Positions 43,182-51,824 of a DNA stretch of 64,000 nucleotides are shown piece after piece. This DNA comes from Candidatus Gastranaerophilales bacterium (GTDB taxonomy: Bacteria; Cyanobacteriota; Vampirovibrionia; Gastranaerophilales; Gastranaerophilaceae). The stretch lies in NCBI GenBank assembly GCA_944326585.1, contig CALVEN010000001.1, positions 1-64,000 on the forward strand, given 5' to 3'. The position numbers and the translations under genes were made by a program. The notes under the pieces were generated by a model. It had not been told where the DNA came from and searched no databases. It saw nothing but the letters and a program-made list of their open reading frames with translations. Every line of letters begins with the position of its first letter. Within the stretch, counting starts at the first letter, position 1.

Positions 43182-43895
43182 CTCAAGTTTTGCAATTTTG
43201 ACATCAAAAACGCTTTCAATGTCAATTCCCGTCAAAACATTTGATATCAAATCATTCGGGTTAATTTTTTTCAAATTTTCAATATGGGGCATAACACCCA
43301 AAATCTTTGTATCCGTATATTTTTCAATTAATTTTGGCATTGATTTTATATTCAGGTCATGAATAACTTCCGGGCAGTCGTTTATAATAACACCGCGGAT
43401 TTTCACACCTGATGCAACAGCCTGATTAATATTTGCAAGTGTGTTATTCACGGAATTTTCACTCGGAGAAACTACCAAAAGCACAGGCACATCAAGCATT
43501 TTGACTAAATCCTGCTCTAAAAATTTATCCGCCAGAGGTGTAGCAAGCCCCATTGTACCGTCAATTAACGTACATTCAAATTCACGCTTAATACTTGCAA
43601 AATCCTGAAAAATTACGTCTTTATTAATATATGTATGTTCAAGTTCCGCTGCAATCAAAGGTATAGCCTGATTTTTCAAAAGATATGAAAAATAAGTTTT
43701 TATATAAGGGTCGATAAATTTAACAAAAGCCAAATCCGGCGCCTGAATAAACCCGCTCTTTTCAATTGCGCCCGTCTGAACCGGTTTGTAAACACATGTA
43801 GAGTATCCGAGACTTTGCATAGTCGCGGCAAGTCCTGCCGTGATAAATGTTTTGCCGCTGTTTTTTTCCGCTCCGGATACAAATAACTCTAACAT
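43176..43895 (-). CDS. bioD: Dethiobiotin synthetase
   Basis: 239 residues. The P-loop is GAEKNSGKT at residues 8-16, with KPVQTGA the substrate segment and IDGTMGLATPL in place of the usual VEGAGG-x-x-x-PL. It makes dethiobiotin from DAPA, CO2 and ATP. No other bio genes are near, so biotin synthesis, if complete, is dispersed. TAGTAT ends 6 nt before ATG on the minus strand, without Shine-Dalgarno. Some uncharacterised BioD-like ATPases share this fold, so the pathway role is not fully certain. Confidence 0.82.
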   Translation of the reverse strand: MLELFVSGAEKNSGKTFITAGLAATMQSLGYSTCVYKPVQTGAIEKSGFIQAPDLAFVKFIDPYIKTYFSYLLKNQAIPLIAAELEHTYINKDVIFQDFASIKREFECTLIDGTMGLATPLADKFLEQDLVKMLDVPVLLVVSPSENSVNNTLANINQAVASGVKIRGVIINDCPEVIHDLNIKSMPKLIEKYTDTKILGVMPHIENLKKINPNDLISNVLTGIDIESVFDVKIAKLEL

Positions 43896-43958
43896 AGTTT
43901 TATACTAGCATAAAATAAACTTTTACAATGCAGGTTTTAACAAATGTTATAAACAAAT

Positions 43959-44126
43959 TTATTTTTTATCCGTTCTTCTGTTCGGACTTTTCGTGATAAT
44001 AAGTTTATCACCTTCTATGGTATATTCCACCAAATCCGTTTCAGGTGTAATCTTCAAAAGATTCAATATTGTTTTATTCAGTGTTAAAGCCCAACCGTTA
44101 CCGTTTCTTATAAGTTTTCTATCCAT
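43959..44126 (-). CDS. AbrB/MazE-like (SpoVT-type) DNA-binding protein
   Basis: 55 residues, found by reading the gap between bioD and the next gene. The sequence MDRKLIRNGNGWALTLNKTILNLL, written here in parts (MDRKLIRNGNGW, ALTLNKTILNLL), then LVEYTIEGDKLIITK, is a swapped-hairpin AbrB fold. Such proteins act as antitoxins or global repressors. No toxin gene is adjacent. An in-frame ATG at 44135 would add three residues. Two copies of a 23-nt sequence lie just upstream and may be its operator. Confidence 0.8.
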   Translation of the reverse strand: MDRKLIRNGNGWALTLNKTILNLLKITPETDLVEYTIEGDKLIITKSPNRRTDKK

Positions 44127-44146
44127 GACTGACATTCACTCTTACA

Positions 44147-44220
44147 TTTAACTTGACAATATAATATTATGGATTTATGCTTAATTCTAATCTTATATTT
44201 AACCATACAATGTAATATTA
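44147..44220. promoter_or_regulatory. Two 23-nt direct repeats upstream of the AbrB-like gene
   Basis: 44147-44169 and 44198-44220 agree at 19 of 23 positions (TTTAAC, then ACAAT, then TAATATTA), with starts 51 bp apart, that is, about five helical turns. Possible sites for the AbrB-like protein. Confidence 0.45.
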
Positions 44221-44241
44221 AAATTTAATTATTCAGCCCAC

Positions 44242-44270
44242 TTGACAAAAAATAAAAAACAGGTTAAAAT
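44242..44270 (+). promoter_or_regulatory. Consensus promoter of the 44288 gene
   Basis: TTGACA (44242-44247), 17 bp, TAAAAT (44265-44270). Confidence 0.75.
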
Positions 44271-44287
44271 AAAAAAGAGGAATTATT

Positions 44288-44488
44288 ATGAAGAATAAAA
44301 TTGAAGAATGGCTGTTAAAAATCGGAGAAATCAATGAGCTGCAAAGCTGTGCGGCAGATGTATTGGAAAATTGTATGCAAAAAGATGAAAAACCTTATTA
44401 TGCACTGACACTTATCAATACGATTGTTGAAAAAACCACACAGATTTACGAAGACATTGACGAATTCAGCATAGAAATAAAGCAATAA
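44288..44488 (+). CDS. Small helical hypothetical protein
   Basis: 66 residues, all-helical and acidic ([27 protein letters not shown] in parts: [29 protein letters not shown]). No domain recognised. It has one of the best promoters in the window and GAGGAAT 5 nt before ATG, so it is likely well expressed. It lies 37 nt upstream of lepA, which has its own promoter. Confidence 0.7.
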   Translation: MKNKIEEWLLKIGEINELQSCAADVLENCMQKDEKPYYALTLINTIVEKTTQIYEDIDEFSIEIKQ

Positions 44489-44525
44489 TATTGAAGTTCT
44501 TTGTTTTTCCTATATAATTGAAGAT

Positions 44526-46328
44526 ATGAAGTACAGGGAAAACGTAAGAAATTTTTGTATAATTGCACATATAGACCACGGCAAGTCAACATTGGCGGAC
44601 AGATTGCTGGAATATACCGGCACGGTTGCAGAGCGCGACATGCAGGATCAGCTTCTGGATTCAATGGATATTGAACGCGAACGCGGTATTACAATTAAGC
44701 TGAATGCCGCTCGAATGAATTACAAATCCAAAAGCGGTAAAGATTATATCTTGAACTTGATTGATACTCCCGGGCATGTGGATTTTTCCTATGAAGTTTC
44801 AAGATCACTTGCGGCATGTGAAGGTGCCCTTTTAATTGTTGATGCGACTCAAGGTGTTGAAGCGCAAACGCTGGCAAATGTATACCTTGCAATTGAACAA
44901 AATCTGGAAATTATCCCTGTTATAAACAAAATTGATTTGCCGTCAGCAGATGTGGAACGCGTAAAACAAGAAATTGAAGAAGTCTTGGGAATTGATGCCT
45001 CAATGGCAATTCCTGTAAGCGCAAAAGCCGGAATCGGAATTGAAGATGTTCTGGAAGCGGTTGTTGATTTTATTCCGCCGCCTGTTGACACATCAGATAA
45101 ACCGTTAAGAGCGCTTGTTTTTGACAGCGCGTATGATCAGTATCTCGGAACCCTTTGCTTTTTCAAAATTATTGACGGCAAAATGAAACTTAATGAAAAA
45201 GTCAAATTTATGGCATCCGGCAAAGAATACGAAATAGTAGAACTCGGCTACCTGACACCGACACGGGTGCAGGTAAATGAACTTGTATGCGGGGATGTAG
45301 GATATTTTGCAGGTTCAATAAAAGAATTAACCCGATTTGTCGGTGACACAATCACGAGCGTTGAAAAACCTGCAAAAGAACCTTTACCGGGGTACAAAGA
45401 AGCACTGCCTATGGTATTTTCCGGTATGTATCCGGTAGATAACGACGATTACCACAACCTGAAAGAAGCGCTTGAAAAATTAAAACTCAATGACAGCAGC
45501 ATAACCTTTGAACCGGAAACCTCCAGCGCACTGGGATTCGGGTTCAGATGCGGTTTTTTAGGGATGCTGCATATGGAAATCGCACAAGAAAGGCTTGAAC
45601 GCGAATACAACCTTTCACTTGTAACAACCGCACCATCGGTTGTTTATCATGTTTACAAAACAAACGGAGAAATGGTTGAAATCGACAACCCCGCGAATCT
45701 TCCGGCACCGCAGTACAGAGATTATATCGAAGAACCTTACGTAAAAGTTCAGATAATTACGCCGAATGACTACGTCGGAACCTTAATGGATCTGGCGCAA
45801 TCAAAACGCGGAATTTTTGTTAATATGTCATATCTTGATAAAGTCAGGGCAAGTCTTGAATATGAAATCCCGTTGAGCGAAGTTATCACTGATTTTTATG
45901 ACCAGCTGAAATCCCGCTCAAAAGGTTATGCAAGCATGGATTACGAATTTAAAGATTACAAACGTTCAAAACTTGTAAAACTTGATATTATGCTTGCGGG
46001 TGAAGTTGTTGACGCACTTTCCGTTATCTGTCATGAAGACAATGCTTTTTATATAGGTCAAAAATTAACAGCTAAATTAAAAGAAATTATTCCGCGCCAA
46101 TTATTTGAAGTTCCGGTACAGGCTGCTATTGGCGGACGCGTAATTGCCCGAACAAATATCAAAGCCATGCGCAAAAATGTTCTTGACAAATGCTACGGAG
46201 GCGACATTTCACGTAAACGCAAACTTCTGGAAAAACAGAAAAAAGGTAAAAAACGCATGAAATCCATCGGACGGGTAGAAGTTCCGCAAGAAGCCTTTAT
46301 GGCTGTTCTAAGTCTCGACGATGAGTAA
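44526..46328 (+). CDS. lepA: Elongation factor 4 (back-translocase)
   Basis: 600 residues, the usual length. G1 motif AHIDHGKST is at residues 14-22, the switch I region holds [16 protein letters not shown] and NKIDLPSA follow, and the C-terminal LepA-specific part ends [23 protein letters not shown] in parts ([16 protein letters not shown]). It binds stalled ribosomes. TATAAT (44513-44518) ends 7 nt before ATG; no Shine-Dalgarno. The 3' end overlaps the opposing LuxR-type gene by 32 bp. Confidence 0.97.
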   Translation: MKYRENVRNFCIIAHIDHGKSTLADRLLEYTGTVAERDMQDQLLDSMDIERERGITIKLNAARMNYKSKSGKDYILNLIDTPGHVDFSYEVSRSLAACEGALLIVDATQGVEAQTLANVYLAIEQNLEIIPVINKIDLPSADVERVKQEIEEVLGIDASMAIPVSAKAGIGIEDVLEAVVDFIPPPVDTSDKPLRALVFDSAYDQYLGTLCFFKIIDGKMKLNEKVKFMASGKEYEIVELGYLTPTRVQVNELVCGDVGYFAGSIKELTRFVGDTITSVEKPAKEPLPGYKEALPMVFSGMYPVDNDDYHNLKEALEKLKLNDSSITFEPETSSALGFGFRCGFLGMLHMEIAQERLEREYNLSLVTTAPSVVYHVYKTNGEMVEIDNPANLPAPQYRDYIEEPYVKVQIITPNDYVGTLMDLAQSKRGIFVNMSYLDKVRASLEYEIPLSEVITDFYDQLKSRSKGYASMDYEFKDYKRSKLVKLDIMLAGEVVDALSVICHEDNAFYIGQKLTAKLKEIIPRQLFEVPVQAAIGGRVIARTNIKAMRKNVLDKCYGGDISRKRKLLEKQKKGKKRMKSIGRVEVPQEAFMAVLSLDDE

Positions 46329-46542
46329 GCAATGTTTCAATTAAATCGTGCTGCAGTGCATATAATGCGGATTCTGTCCTGTTTTTGCATCTCAATTTTC
46401 TTAATATCGCACTGATATGCGCCTTTACTGTATGATGTGTAATATCAAGTATTGATGCGATTTCTTTATTCGTCAAACTTTGCGTAATATAATACAAAAC
46501 TTCCTGTTCTCTTTCTGTCAAATTCATTTTATCGTCTTCCAT
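46297..46542 (-). CDS. LuxR-type HTH-only regulator
   Basis: 81 residues, only the GerE/LuxR helix-turn-helix ([43 protein letters not shown], key run [20 protein letters not shown]). No receiver or sensor domain, so it acts either constitutively or by partner binding. AGGAG is 6 nt before ATG. Convergent 32-bp overlap with lepA. Confidence 0.9.
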   Translation of the reverse strand: MEDDKMNLTEREQEVLYYITQSLTNKEIASILDITHHTVKAHISAILRKLRCKNRTESALYALQHDLIETLLTHRRDLEQP

Positions 46543-46609
46543 AACATCTCCTTTTCTTAATAATATCTCTTTATATTTTTATAGTAACAAATATTCCCCA
46601 ATAATCTAT

Positions 46610-46623
46610 TACCCATATGGCTA
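46610..46623. promoter_or_regulatory. Dyad upstream of the LuxR-type gene
   Basis: TACCCATATGGCTA contains the perfect palindrome CCATATGG, 68 bp upstream of the 46542 start. A possible autoregulatory site for the HTH protein. Confidence 0.3.
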
Positions 46624-46642
46624 GTTATAGCTTAAATTTTTG

Positions 46643-46676
46643 AAAACCCTTGTATATCAAGGTTTTTTATTTTTTA
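46643..46676 (+). terminator. Terminator-like hairpin in the 46.5-46.8 kb gap
   Basis: AAAACC-c-TTG / tatat / CAAGGTTTTTTATTTTTT. No annotated plus-strand gene ends here except lepA, 315 bp upstream; it may end lepA read-through or an unseen small RNA. Confidence 0.55.
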
Positions 46677-46826
46677 AATTGTAAACAATTGTAAAGATAT
46701 GTAAATAGTATATAACAATTGCGCAATTTTTAAATACAAAAATACTTTTTAAAAGTATAGATGAAAATCTTGAAATAGGAAAAAATATTTATTAAGAGAA
46801 TGTGAGTAAAAAAGGAGAAATCGGAT

Positions 46827-47228
46827 ATGGCATTCGAGATTAACGGAAACGGAAATGTAAACAAGAATTTGTTTGTTACAGGCAACACAAAAACACAAAA
46901 TACTTCCGGAACAGAAAAAGTTGAAGTAAATATTACTGATAACAAACATATCGGCGAATTCGGAGACAAGTTATTAGAACAGGTTCAACCGGGATTTGTT
47001 CAGGCTTCAAGAATTCCCGAGACTGACCGGGCTGAATTATCAGAACTGTATGCAATGGCAGGTATTAAAAATCCAAAAATGCCAACAGCAGCTCAATATG
47101 CAAGTATTGCAAACAACGTCGGAGGTGCGGTAGCAGCACTTGATGAGTTATCAACCACAACACATACTGAACAACTTTTCAGCTCACCAGAATTCAATGT
47201 ATTAAACGATATATTTGGCATTTCATAA
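46827..47228 (+). CDS. Hypothetical protein, possibly secreted or surface-associated
   Basis: 133 residues, rich in N, T, G and S, with no signal peptide or membrane segment. The N-terminus is MAFEINGNGNVNKNLFVTGN; the middle has VQASRIPETDRAELSELYAMAGI and the end FSSPEFNVLNDIFGIS. AAGGAG lies 10 nt before ATG. A strong terminator follows, so it is transcribed alone. No family recognised. Confidence 0.7.
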   Translation: MAFEINGNGNVNKNLFVTGNTKTQNTSGTEKVEVNITDNKHIGEFGDKLLEQVQPGFVQASRIPETDRAELSELYAMAGIKNPKMPTAAQYASIANNVGGAVAALDELSTTTHTEQLFSSPEFNVLNDIFGIS

Positions 47229-47261
47229 AGACTTATAAATCACATTTACTCACAAAATTTG

Positions 47262-47290
47262 AAAGACCGGCACCACCGGTCTTTTTTTTT
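47262..47290 (+). terminator. Terminator of the 46827 gene
   Basis: AAAGACCGG / cacca / CCGGTCTTTTTTTTT. Confidence 0.95.
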
Positions 47291-47317
47291 ACTCTCTGAG
47301 GCACCCGTTTTTATATA

Positions 47318-47347
47318 AAAAATCAACCGTTTAAACGGTTGATTTTT
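47318..47347. promoter_or_regulatory. Perfect 30-bp palindrome
   Basis: Half-site AAAAATCAACCGTTT, followed exactly by its reverse complement. With T5 at the right end it could be a second terminator, or an operator for the EF-hand gene 50 bp downstream. Confidence 0.6.
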
Positions 47348-47397
47348 GAAAAAAAATTATTAATATAAAAATGAGGTAGTATAAAGAGGACAAAATT

Positions 47398-47955
47398 ATG
47401 TCAAATTATTCCGGAAATTCTTTACTCACAGGTATTTATGCAGGTTTAACAAATACTTATTCCTATCTTGCACAGCTTAACCCTGATGGCGTAACTTTAG
47501 ACAGCATTTCAAACGCAAGAACGGATTCAAAAAATTATCTAAACCTTAACCAGAGCTTCGCATCTTATCTGCAAACTAATTTTAACGCTATTGATAAAGA
47601 CGGCGACGGTGTAATAGGCTCCGATGAAATTACAAATTATACAAATATGTTATCAACACAGGGGCTTACAAGAGCACAGTTAACCCAACTTGCGGCTTCC
47701 GGCGCTTCAGGACTTTCCTCAGATACAATAAACAATATTCTTGAACATTTTGATGAAATGGATACAAACCACGACGGTAAAATTACAAGTGCGGAAATCT
47801 CCGCTTATAACGTAGATGCTTCCCGTCAGGAAAAAATAGATGAATTTAATCACAAAAGAGCAACTAATATGTCAACATTTTACGGTGATGATTCTTCATC
47901 AGATGTCGATTCCTACAGCATGTTAAGCTATAAATATAAAAATTATAATAAATAG
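47398..47955 (+). CDS. EF-hand calcium-binding protein
   Basis: 185 residues. Two canonical EF-hand loops: DKDGDGVIGSDE at residues 66-77 and DTNHDGKITSAE at 122-133, each with acidic residues at positions 1, 3, 5 and 12 (Asn at 3 in the second). The N-terminus (MSNYSGNSLLTGIYAGL) has no signal peptide. Calcium or similar ion binding is likely; the role is unknown. AGAGGA lies 8 nt before ATG. It is a single-gene unit with hairpins after it. Confidence 0.88.
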   Translation: MSNYSGNSLLTGIYAGLTNTYSYLAQLNPDGVTLDSISNARTDSKNYLNLNQSFASYLQTNFNAIDKDGDGVIGSDEITNYTNMLSTQGLTRAQLTQLAASGASGLSSDTINNILEHFDEMDTNHDGKITSAEISAYNVDASRQEKIDEFNHKRATNMSTFYGDDSSSDVDSYSMLSYKYKNYNK

Positions 47956-48005
47956 TAACAAAGTATAAACTTGTATCCTTAAGGTTTATACAAAAAAGGG
48001 AAATT

Positions 48006-48036
48006 CGGTCAATTGTAAAATTTTGACCGTTTTTTA
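48006..48036 (+). terminator. Terminator after the EF-hand gene
   Basis: CGGTCAA / loop / TTGACCG then TTTTTTA. A GTATAAAC/GTTTATAC hairpin lies just before it (47963-47991). Confidence 0.8.
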
Positions 48037-48106
48037 TTGTTTTTTATTTAAAATATCATTTTTTCATGCTAAATTTGACATGGAAGATATGAGAAAGGAG
48101 TTTTTA

Positions 48107-48736
48107 ATGTTTAAAAAATTACTTATTTTATTTTCTGTCATTTTCTTTGGAATTCAAATAGCTCAAGCTTATGACTTTGACAGCATAAAAGAAAATGAAC
48201 AGGCTGTTTATTCAACACAAGCAAAAATCTGGACAAAAGGCGGAATGACTGATGACAGAATTGTTTTGACAAAAAAAATGTCTCCCGGATCCGGCGGTTA
48301 TTCTGAATATTATTACAACGACGGGAAAATTGCAGTACCTCTGACCTCAAATTTTGAATTTTTATTTGACGGCAAACTTATAACGGTAAACAATGCCGAT
48401 TTGGAATTTAATGAAATCGTTTACGAAAACGGTATTTTCTCAGAACAACCTCTGCCGGTTGAAGAAATTCAAAAAATATTCCCCGATGTTGAAATTGTAA
48501 AAATTTCTCAATTTGAAAACGGTGAAATAACAATTAAAAAAGGCTGGTTTAAAGAAAAAACCGTTTTATTATTAAACGATACTGATTTAACATTTTACAA
48601 ATATTCCTACAGACCGGACAACAGTATTAAAAATCCGTACATCACAGGTTTAATTACACTGAAAAAACGCGGCAAAATAACTTTTTCACACTACGGTGAT
48701 AAAGAAGATATGCTTACAATTTACGTAAAAAATTAG
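48107..48736 (+). CDS. Exported hypothetical protein
   Basis: 209 residues with a signal peptide (FKKLLILFSVIFFGIQIAQA). The mature part is beta-rich with repeated short strands (YYNDGKIAVPLTSNFEFLF, ITIKKGWFKEKTVLLLNDT) and no Cys. AAGGAG lies 6 nt before ATG at 48107; the longer frame adds residues before the signal peptide and is rejected. It is 12 nt upstream of the TPR gene, hence one operon. Confidence 0.75.
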   Translation: MFKKLLILFSVIFFGIQIAQAYDFDSIKENEQAVYSTQAKIWTKGGMTDDRIVLTKKMSPGSGGYSEYYYNDGKIAVPLTSNFEFLFDGKLITVNNADLEFNEIVYENGIFSEQPLPVEEIQKIFPDVEIVKISQFENGEITIKKGWFKEKTVLLLNDTDLTFYKYSYRPDNSIKNPYITGLITLKKRGKITFSHYGDKEDMLTIYVKN

Positions 48737-48748
48737 GAAAGAGTATTT

Positions 48749-49351
48749 ATGAAAAAATTATTACTCACGCTGGTTGCCGTTCTGGCATTATCAACGGCAG
48801 TTTATGCAAACGCACAGTCAGACTATCAAGCAGGTAAAAAGGCTTATGAAGAAAAAAATTATGAACAAGCTTTAACTTACTATCAATCCGCAATTAAAGC
48901 TAATTCAAAATTTGCCGATGCCTATTATGGTAAAGGCGAAACGGAAATTGAATTACAAAAATATGATGATGCTGTAGAATCTTTCACAAAAGTAATTCAG
49001 CTGAAACCTCATTCTGCAGACGGTTATTACGGCAGAGGCGCTGCTTATGCAACAAAAACCGAATATAAAAAAGCAGAAGCTGATTTAACTAAAGCAATTT
49101 CTCTTGATCCGGATGATTTTGAAAAATATGAAGCACGCGCAATGGTCTATTATCAATTAAAAGATAAAGAAGCAGCTTATAATGATGTTGAAAAAGCAAT
49201 GGAAGTTGCTCCCGAAAGAGGAGAACCTTATATGCTTCGCGCAATGCTTGAATTCGGAGATTTAAAATTCTTTAGCGCATTCAAAGACTACAGAAAATTT
49301 AAAAAGCTCGACAAAAAATATCAAAAATCTCTCGAAAAAGCGAAGAAATAA
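48749..49351 (+). CDS. Exported TPR protein
   Basis: 200 residues: a signal peptide (LLLTLVAVLALSTAVYANA) and about four to five TPR units, for example YQAGKKAYEEKNYEQALTYY, AYYGKGETEIELQKYDDAVE and GYYGRGAAYATKTEYKKAEA. It would be a periplasmic protein-protein adaptor. GGAAAGAG lies before ATG; terminator directly after. Confidence 0.88.
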   Translation: MKKLLLTLVAVLALSTAVYANAQSDYQAGKKAYEEKNYEQALTYYQSAIKANSKFADAYYGKGETEIELQKYDDAVESFTKVIQLKPHSADGYYGRGAAYATKTEYKKAEADLTKAISLDPDDFEKYEARAMVYYQLKDKEAAYNDVEKAMEVAPERGEPYMLRAMLEFGDLKFFSAFKDYRKFKKLDKKYQKSLEKAKK

Positions 49352-49354
49352 TAT

Positions 49355-49385
49355 AAAAAGACCGGAAAATTTCCGGTCTTTTTTT
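49355..49385. terminator. Bidirectional terminator
   Basis: AAAAAGACCGGAAA paired with TTTCCGGTCTTTTT between the convergent TPR and OmpH-like genes. Confidence 0.92.
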
Positions 49386-49845
49386 ACTTAACAGATTTTG
49401 CAACTTCACCTGTTATATCATCACCGCCAAAAAGAACAATATTTTTAGGCAAAACAAGATTATAATTCATACCTTTGGCTTTTTCAACAACAATTGCCTT
49501 AATATTTGAATCAATCTGCATTAACTTTGTGTTGTATTCATTGTCGAGCGCAACCTTTTGATTATTAATATCATTTCTGTATTTTTCTTCTAATTGAGCA
49601 ATTTTTGCAGGATCCGTTTCTTTGGAAATTTCCGCTCTAGCCTTATCGACAGTTGCCTTCATTGTATCTAATTTCTTTTGCTGTTCGGCTTTTAATGCAG
49701 TTACCTGAGAAGATTTCGAAATTAACGACTGAACATCAACAACCGCAACTCTGTAACCCGTATCCGATATTGCCTTACTGTTGATTGAATAACCCGCTAC
49801 AAAAGCTATTAAACAAATCGCAATAAACCACAAATGTTTTTTCAT
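49384..49845 (-). CDS. OmpH/Skp-like periplasmic chaperone
   Basis: 153 residues from the start at 49845. An N-terminal signal or anchor (LWFIAICLIAFVAGYSI) is followed by the Skp-type strand VAVVDVQSLISKSSQV, a long charged coiled coil (about 45-110) and the terminal beta strand MNYNLVLPKNIVLFGGDDIT. It would bind unfolded outer-membrane proteins. AAAGGA lies 9 nt before this ATG; a longer frame from 49872 is less likely. Confidence 0.85.
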   Translation of the reverse strand: MKKHLWFIAICLIAFVAGYSINSKAISDTGYRVAVVDVQSLISKSSQVTALKAEQQKKLDTMKATVDKARAEISKETDPAKIAQLEEKYRNDINNQKVALDNEYNTKLMQIDSNIKAIVVEKAKGMNYNLVLPKNIVLFGGDDITGEVAKSVK

Positions 49846-50034
49846 AAATATAAATCCTTTCTTTAAATTCATGTTATCCGCGCTTTTTTAATTTTTAAAA
49901 TTCACCATCAGGACAATATTTCTCAAAACTTGTAACATTTTGTAAACGGGCATATAATTTATTAACAAAATCTATTATTTTTGTTTTTAGTATAATAAAA
50001 ATAAAAAGAGGTATTTATTAGATAGGAGAAAAGT

Positions 50035-50205
50035 ATGCAAATTTATTCAGTAAGTATGTTTAGAAGTTTTCCGCTCCATTTTGGAAGAAAAGAAGAAACA
50101 CCGGATATTCAAAAAAATTCAACACAAAAAACAACAAACACAGAAACACCATTTATTGACACACAAACTGTTTTAAATATGACACAAAAAAAAGGAGAGA
50201 GAATC
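50035..50205 (+). other. In-frame 57-residue N-terminal extension of pgk
   Basis: An ATG with its own AGGAGAAAAGT opens a frame that continues without a stop into pgk. The 57 residues are not part of the PGK fold: MQIYSVSMFRSFPLHFGRKEE, then a low-complexity T/N/Q/K stretch. Both starts look usable, giving a normal and an extended enzyme. Confidence 0.6.
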
Positions 50206-51408
50206 ATGAAAAAATCAATTAAAGATTTAGGCGACATTGAAGGAAAAAGAGCTCTTGTAAGAGTAGACATAAATGTTCCTCTTGATGCTGACAAAAACGT
50301 AACAGATGACACAAGAATACAAGCAATTTTACCTACAATCAATTATTTGAAAGATAAAGGCGCAAAAATTATTCTTATGGCTCACTTGGGCAGACCAAAA
50401 GGCGAATGGAATCCTGAATTTTCACTTGAGCCGGTTGCAAAATATATGTCTGATATGTTAGGAGAAGAAGTATTATTTGTAGCCGCACCGGTAGGCAAAG
50501 GAGCAGAAAAAGAATTAGAAAACTTAAAAGACGGACAAATTGCATTGTTGGAAAACATTCGTTTTTATAAAGCAGAAGAAGCAAAAGATGATGATATGAC
50601 ATTTGCAAATGAACTTGCAAAACTCGGTGATTTCTATGTAAATGACGCTTTTGGCGCTGCACACAGAAACCACACATCAACAGCTAAACTGGCAAAAGTT
50701 TTAAAACCTGCAGTTTCAGGTCTTTTGATGGAAAAAGAAATCAGATGTTTATCTCAAGCACTTGATAACCCGACAAGACCATTTACGGCAGTTGTCGGCG
50801 GAGCAAAGGTTTCATCAAAAATCGGAGTTCTTGAAAACTTAAGTGATAAAGTTGACAACCTTATAATCGGCGGCGGTATGGCATATACTTTTGCAAAAGC
50901 TAACGGCGGACATATCGGTAACTCTATTTGCGAAGACGACCAGCTTGAAGTAGCAAAAGCTATTGAAAAAAATGCTGCTGAAAAAGGTGTCAGACTTGTA
51001 TTACCTATTGATGTTTTAGTAACAGATGATTTTTCCGGCAACGGCACAAACAAATTTGTTGATGTTAACAACATTCCTGACGGCTTTGAAGGTGTTGACG
51101 CAGGTCCGCAAACTCGAAAAGAATTTGAAGATGTTATCAAATCATCAAAAACAATCTTGATGAACGGTCCTGTAGGCGCTTTTGAAAACCCTGCATTTGC
51201 AGAAGGTACAAAGGCTGTTCTGGCTGCAATTATTGATGCAACAGAAAACGGTGCAACATCTGTAATCGGCGGCGGAGATTCTGTTTCTGCTGCTAAAAAA
51301 TTATCTGATGCAGATAAATATACCCACGTTTCAACAGGCGGCGGAGCTTCTCTTGAATTTATTGAAGGAAAAGTTCTTCCCGGCGTTGCAGCATTGGATG
51401 ACAAATAA
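50206..51408 (+). CDS. pgk: Phosphoglycerate kinase
   Basis: 400 residues from the internal ATG at 50206 (AAGGAGAGAATC before it). The start KKSIKDLGDIEGKRALVRVDINVPL (substrate Arg/Asp in VRVDINVP), LMAHLGRPKG, NDAFGAAHRNH, the VGGAKVSSKI hinge and the nucleotide-binding GGGDSVSAA complete the enzyme. It makes ATP from 1,3-bisphosphoglycerate in glycolysis. A terminator follows. See the separate entry for the upstream in-frame start. Confidence 0.97.
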   Translation: MKKSIKDLGDIEGKRALVRVDINVPLDADKNVTDDTRIQAILPTINYLKDKGAKIILMAHLGRPKGEWNPEFSLEPVAKYMSDMLGEEVLFVAAPVGKGAEKELENLKDGQIALLENIRFYKAEEAKDDDMTFANELAKLGDFYVNDAFGAAHRNHTSTAKLAKVLKPAVSGLLMEKEIRCLSQALDNPTRPFTAVVGGAKVSSKIGVLENLSDKVDNLIIGGGMAYTFAKANGGHIGNSICEDDQLEVAKAIEKNAAEKGVRLVLPIDVLVTDDFSGNGTNKFVDVNNIPDGFEGVDAGPQTRKEFEDVIKSSKTILMNGPVGAFENPAFAEGTKAVLAAIIDATENGATSVIGGGDSVSAAKKLSDADKYTHVSTGGGASLEFIEGKVLPGVAALDDK

Positions 51409-51431
51409 TTATAAAAATCATACAAAAAATG

Positions 51432-51457
51432 AGCGGCTGTTATTCAGCCGCTTTTTT
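51432..51457 (+). terminator. Terminator of pgk
   Basis: AGCGGCTG / ttatt / CAGCCGCTTTTTTA. The convergent gene at 51440-51721 ends inside it. Confidence 0.92.
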
Positions 51458-51721
51458 ATTTCTTATAGCTGTTTTAATTCCGTCAATCATCCCGAAAACC
51501 AGCGCACATCCGCCATTTAATACAAGGGATGATTTTTTATCGGATTTCAATGCTTTTGTAAGTTTTTTTGAAACCTGTTCAAATACAACACCGAACCCGC
51601 CCCAGATTACTGCTGTTGTTAATCCGGCACGAACAGGCGATACATAGTGATTATTTTTTCCCTCCCGTTTTTTGGCAGTAAAATTTACTGCCGGGGTATA
51701 TGTAATATTATTTATTCTCAT
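51440..51721 (-). CDS. Small membrane-associated protein with FTAKK tag
   Basis: 93 residues. The N-terminus MRINNITYTPAVNFTAKKREG is followed by two hydrophobic glycine-containing helices (AGLTTAVIWGGFGVVFEQVS and NGGCALVFGMIDGIKTAI). AGGA lies about 9 nt before ATG at 51721; ten residues encoded further upstream are rejected. The N-terminal shape resembles that of the pgk extension nearby. Function unknown. Confidence 0.65.
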   Translation of the reverse strand: MRINNITYTPAVNFTAKKREGKNNHYVSPVRAGLTTAVIWGGFGVVFEQVSKKLTKALKSDKKSSLVLNGGCALVFGMIDGIKTAIRNKKAAE

Positions 51722-51824
51722 TTTTATTGTCCTATGTAAAATATATAACACGCGTCATTTTTAAAAACAAGAGGCGGTGTAAAATTATTTAACATAAACT
51801 TATTATTTATGATATTATGTAGAT

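Noticed and set aside
43959-44135. Complete MazEF-type toxin-antitoxin pair
   Set aside because: No MazF, PIN or RelE-like frame is found on either side of the AbrB-like gene.
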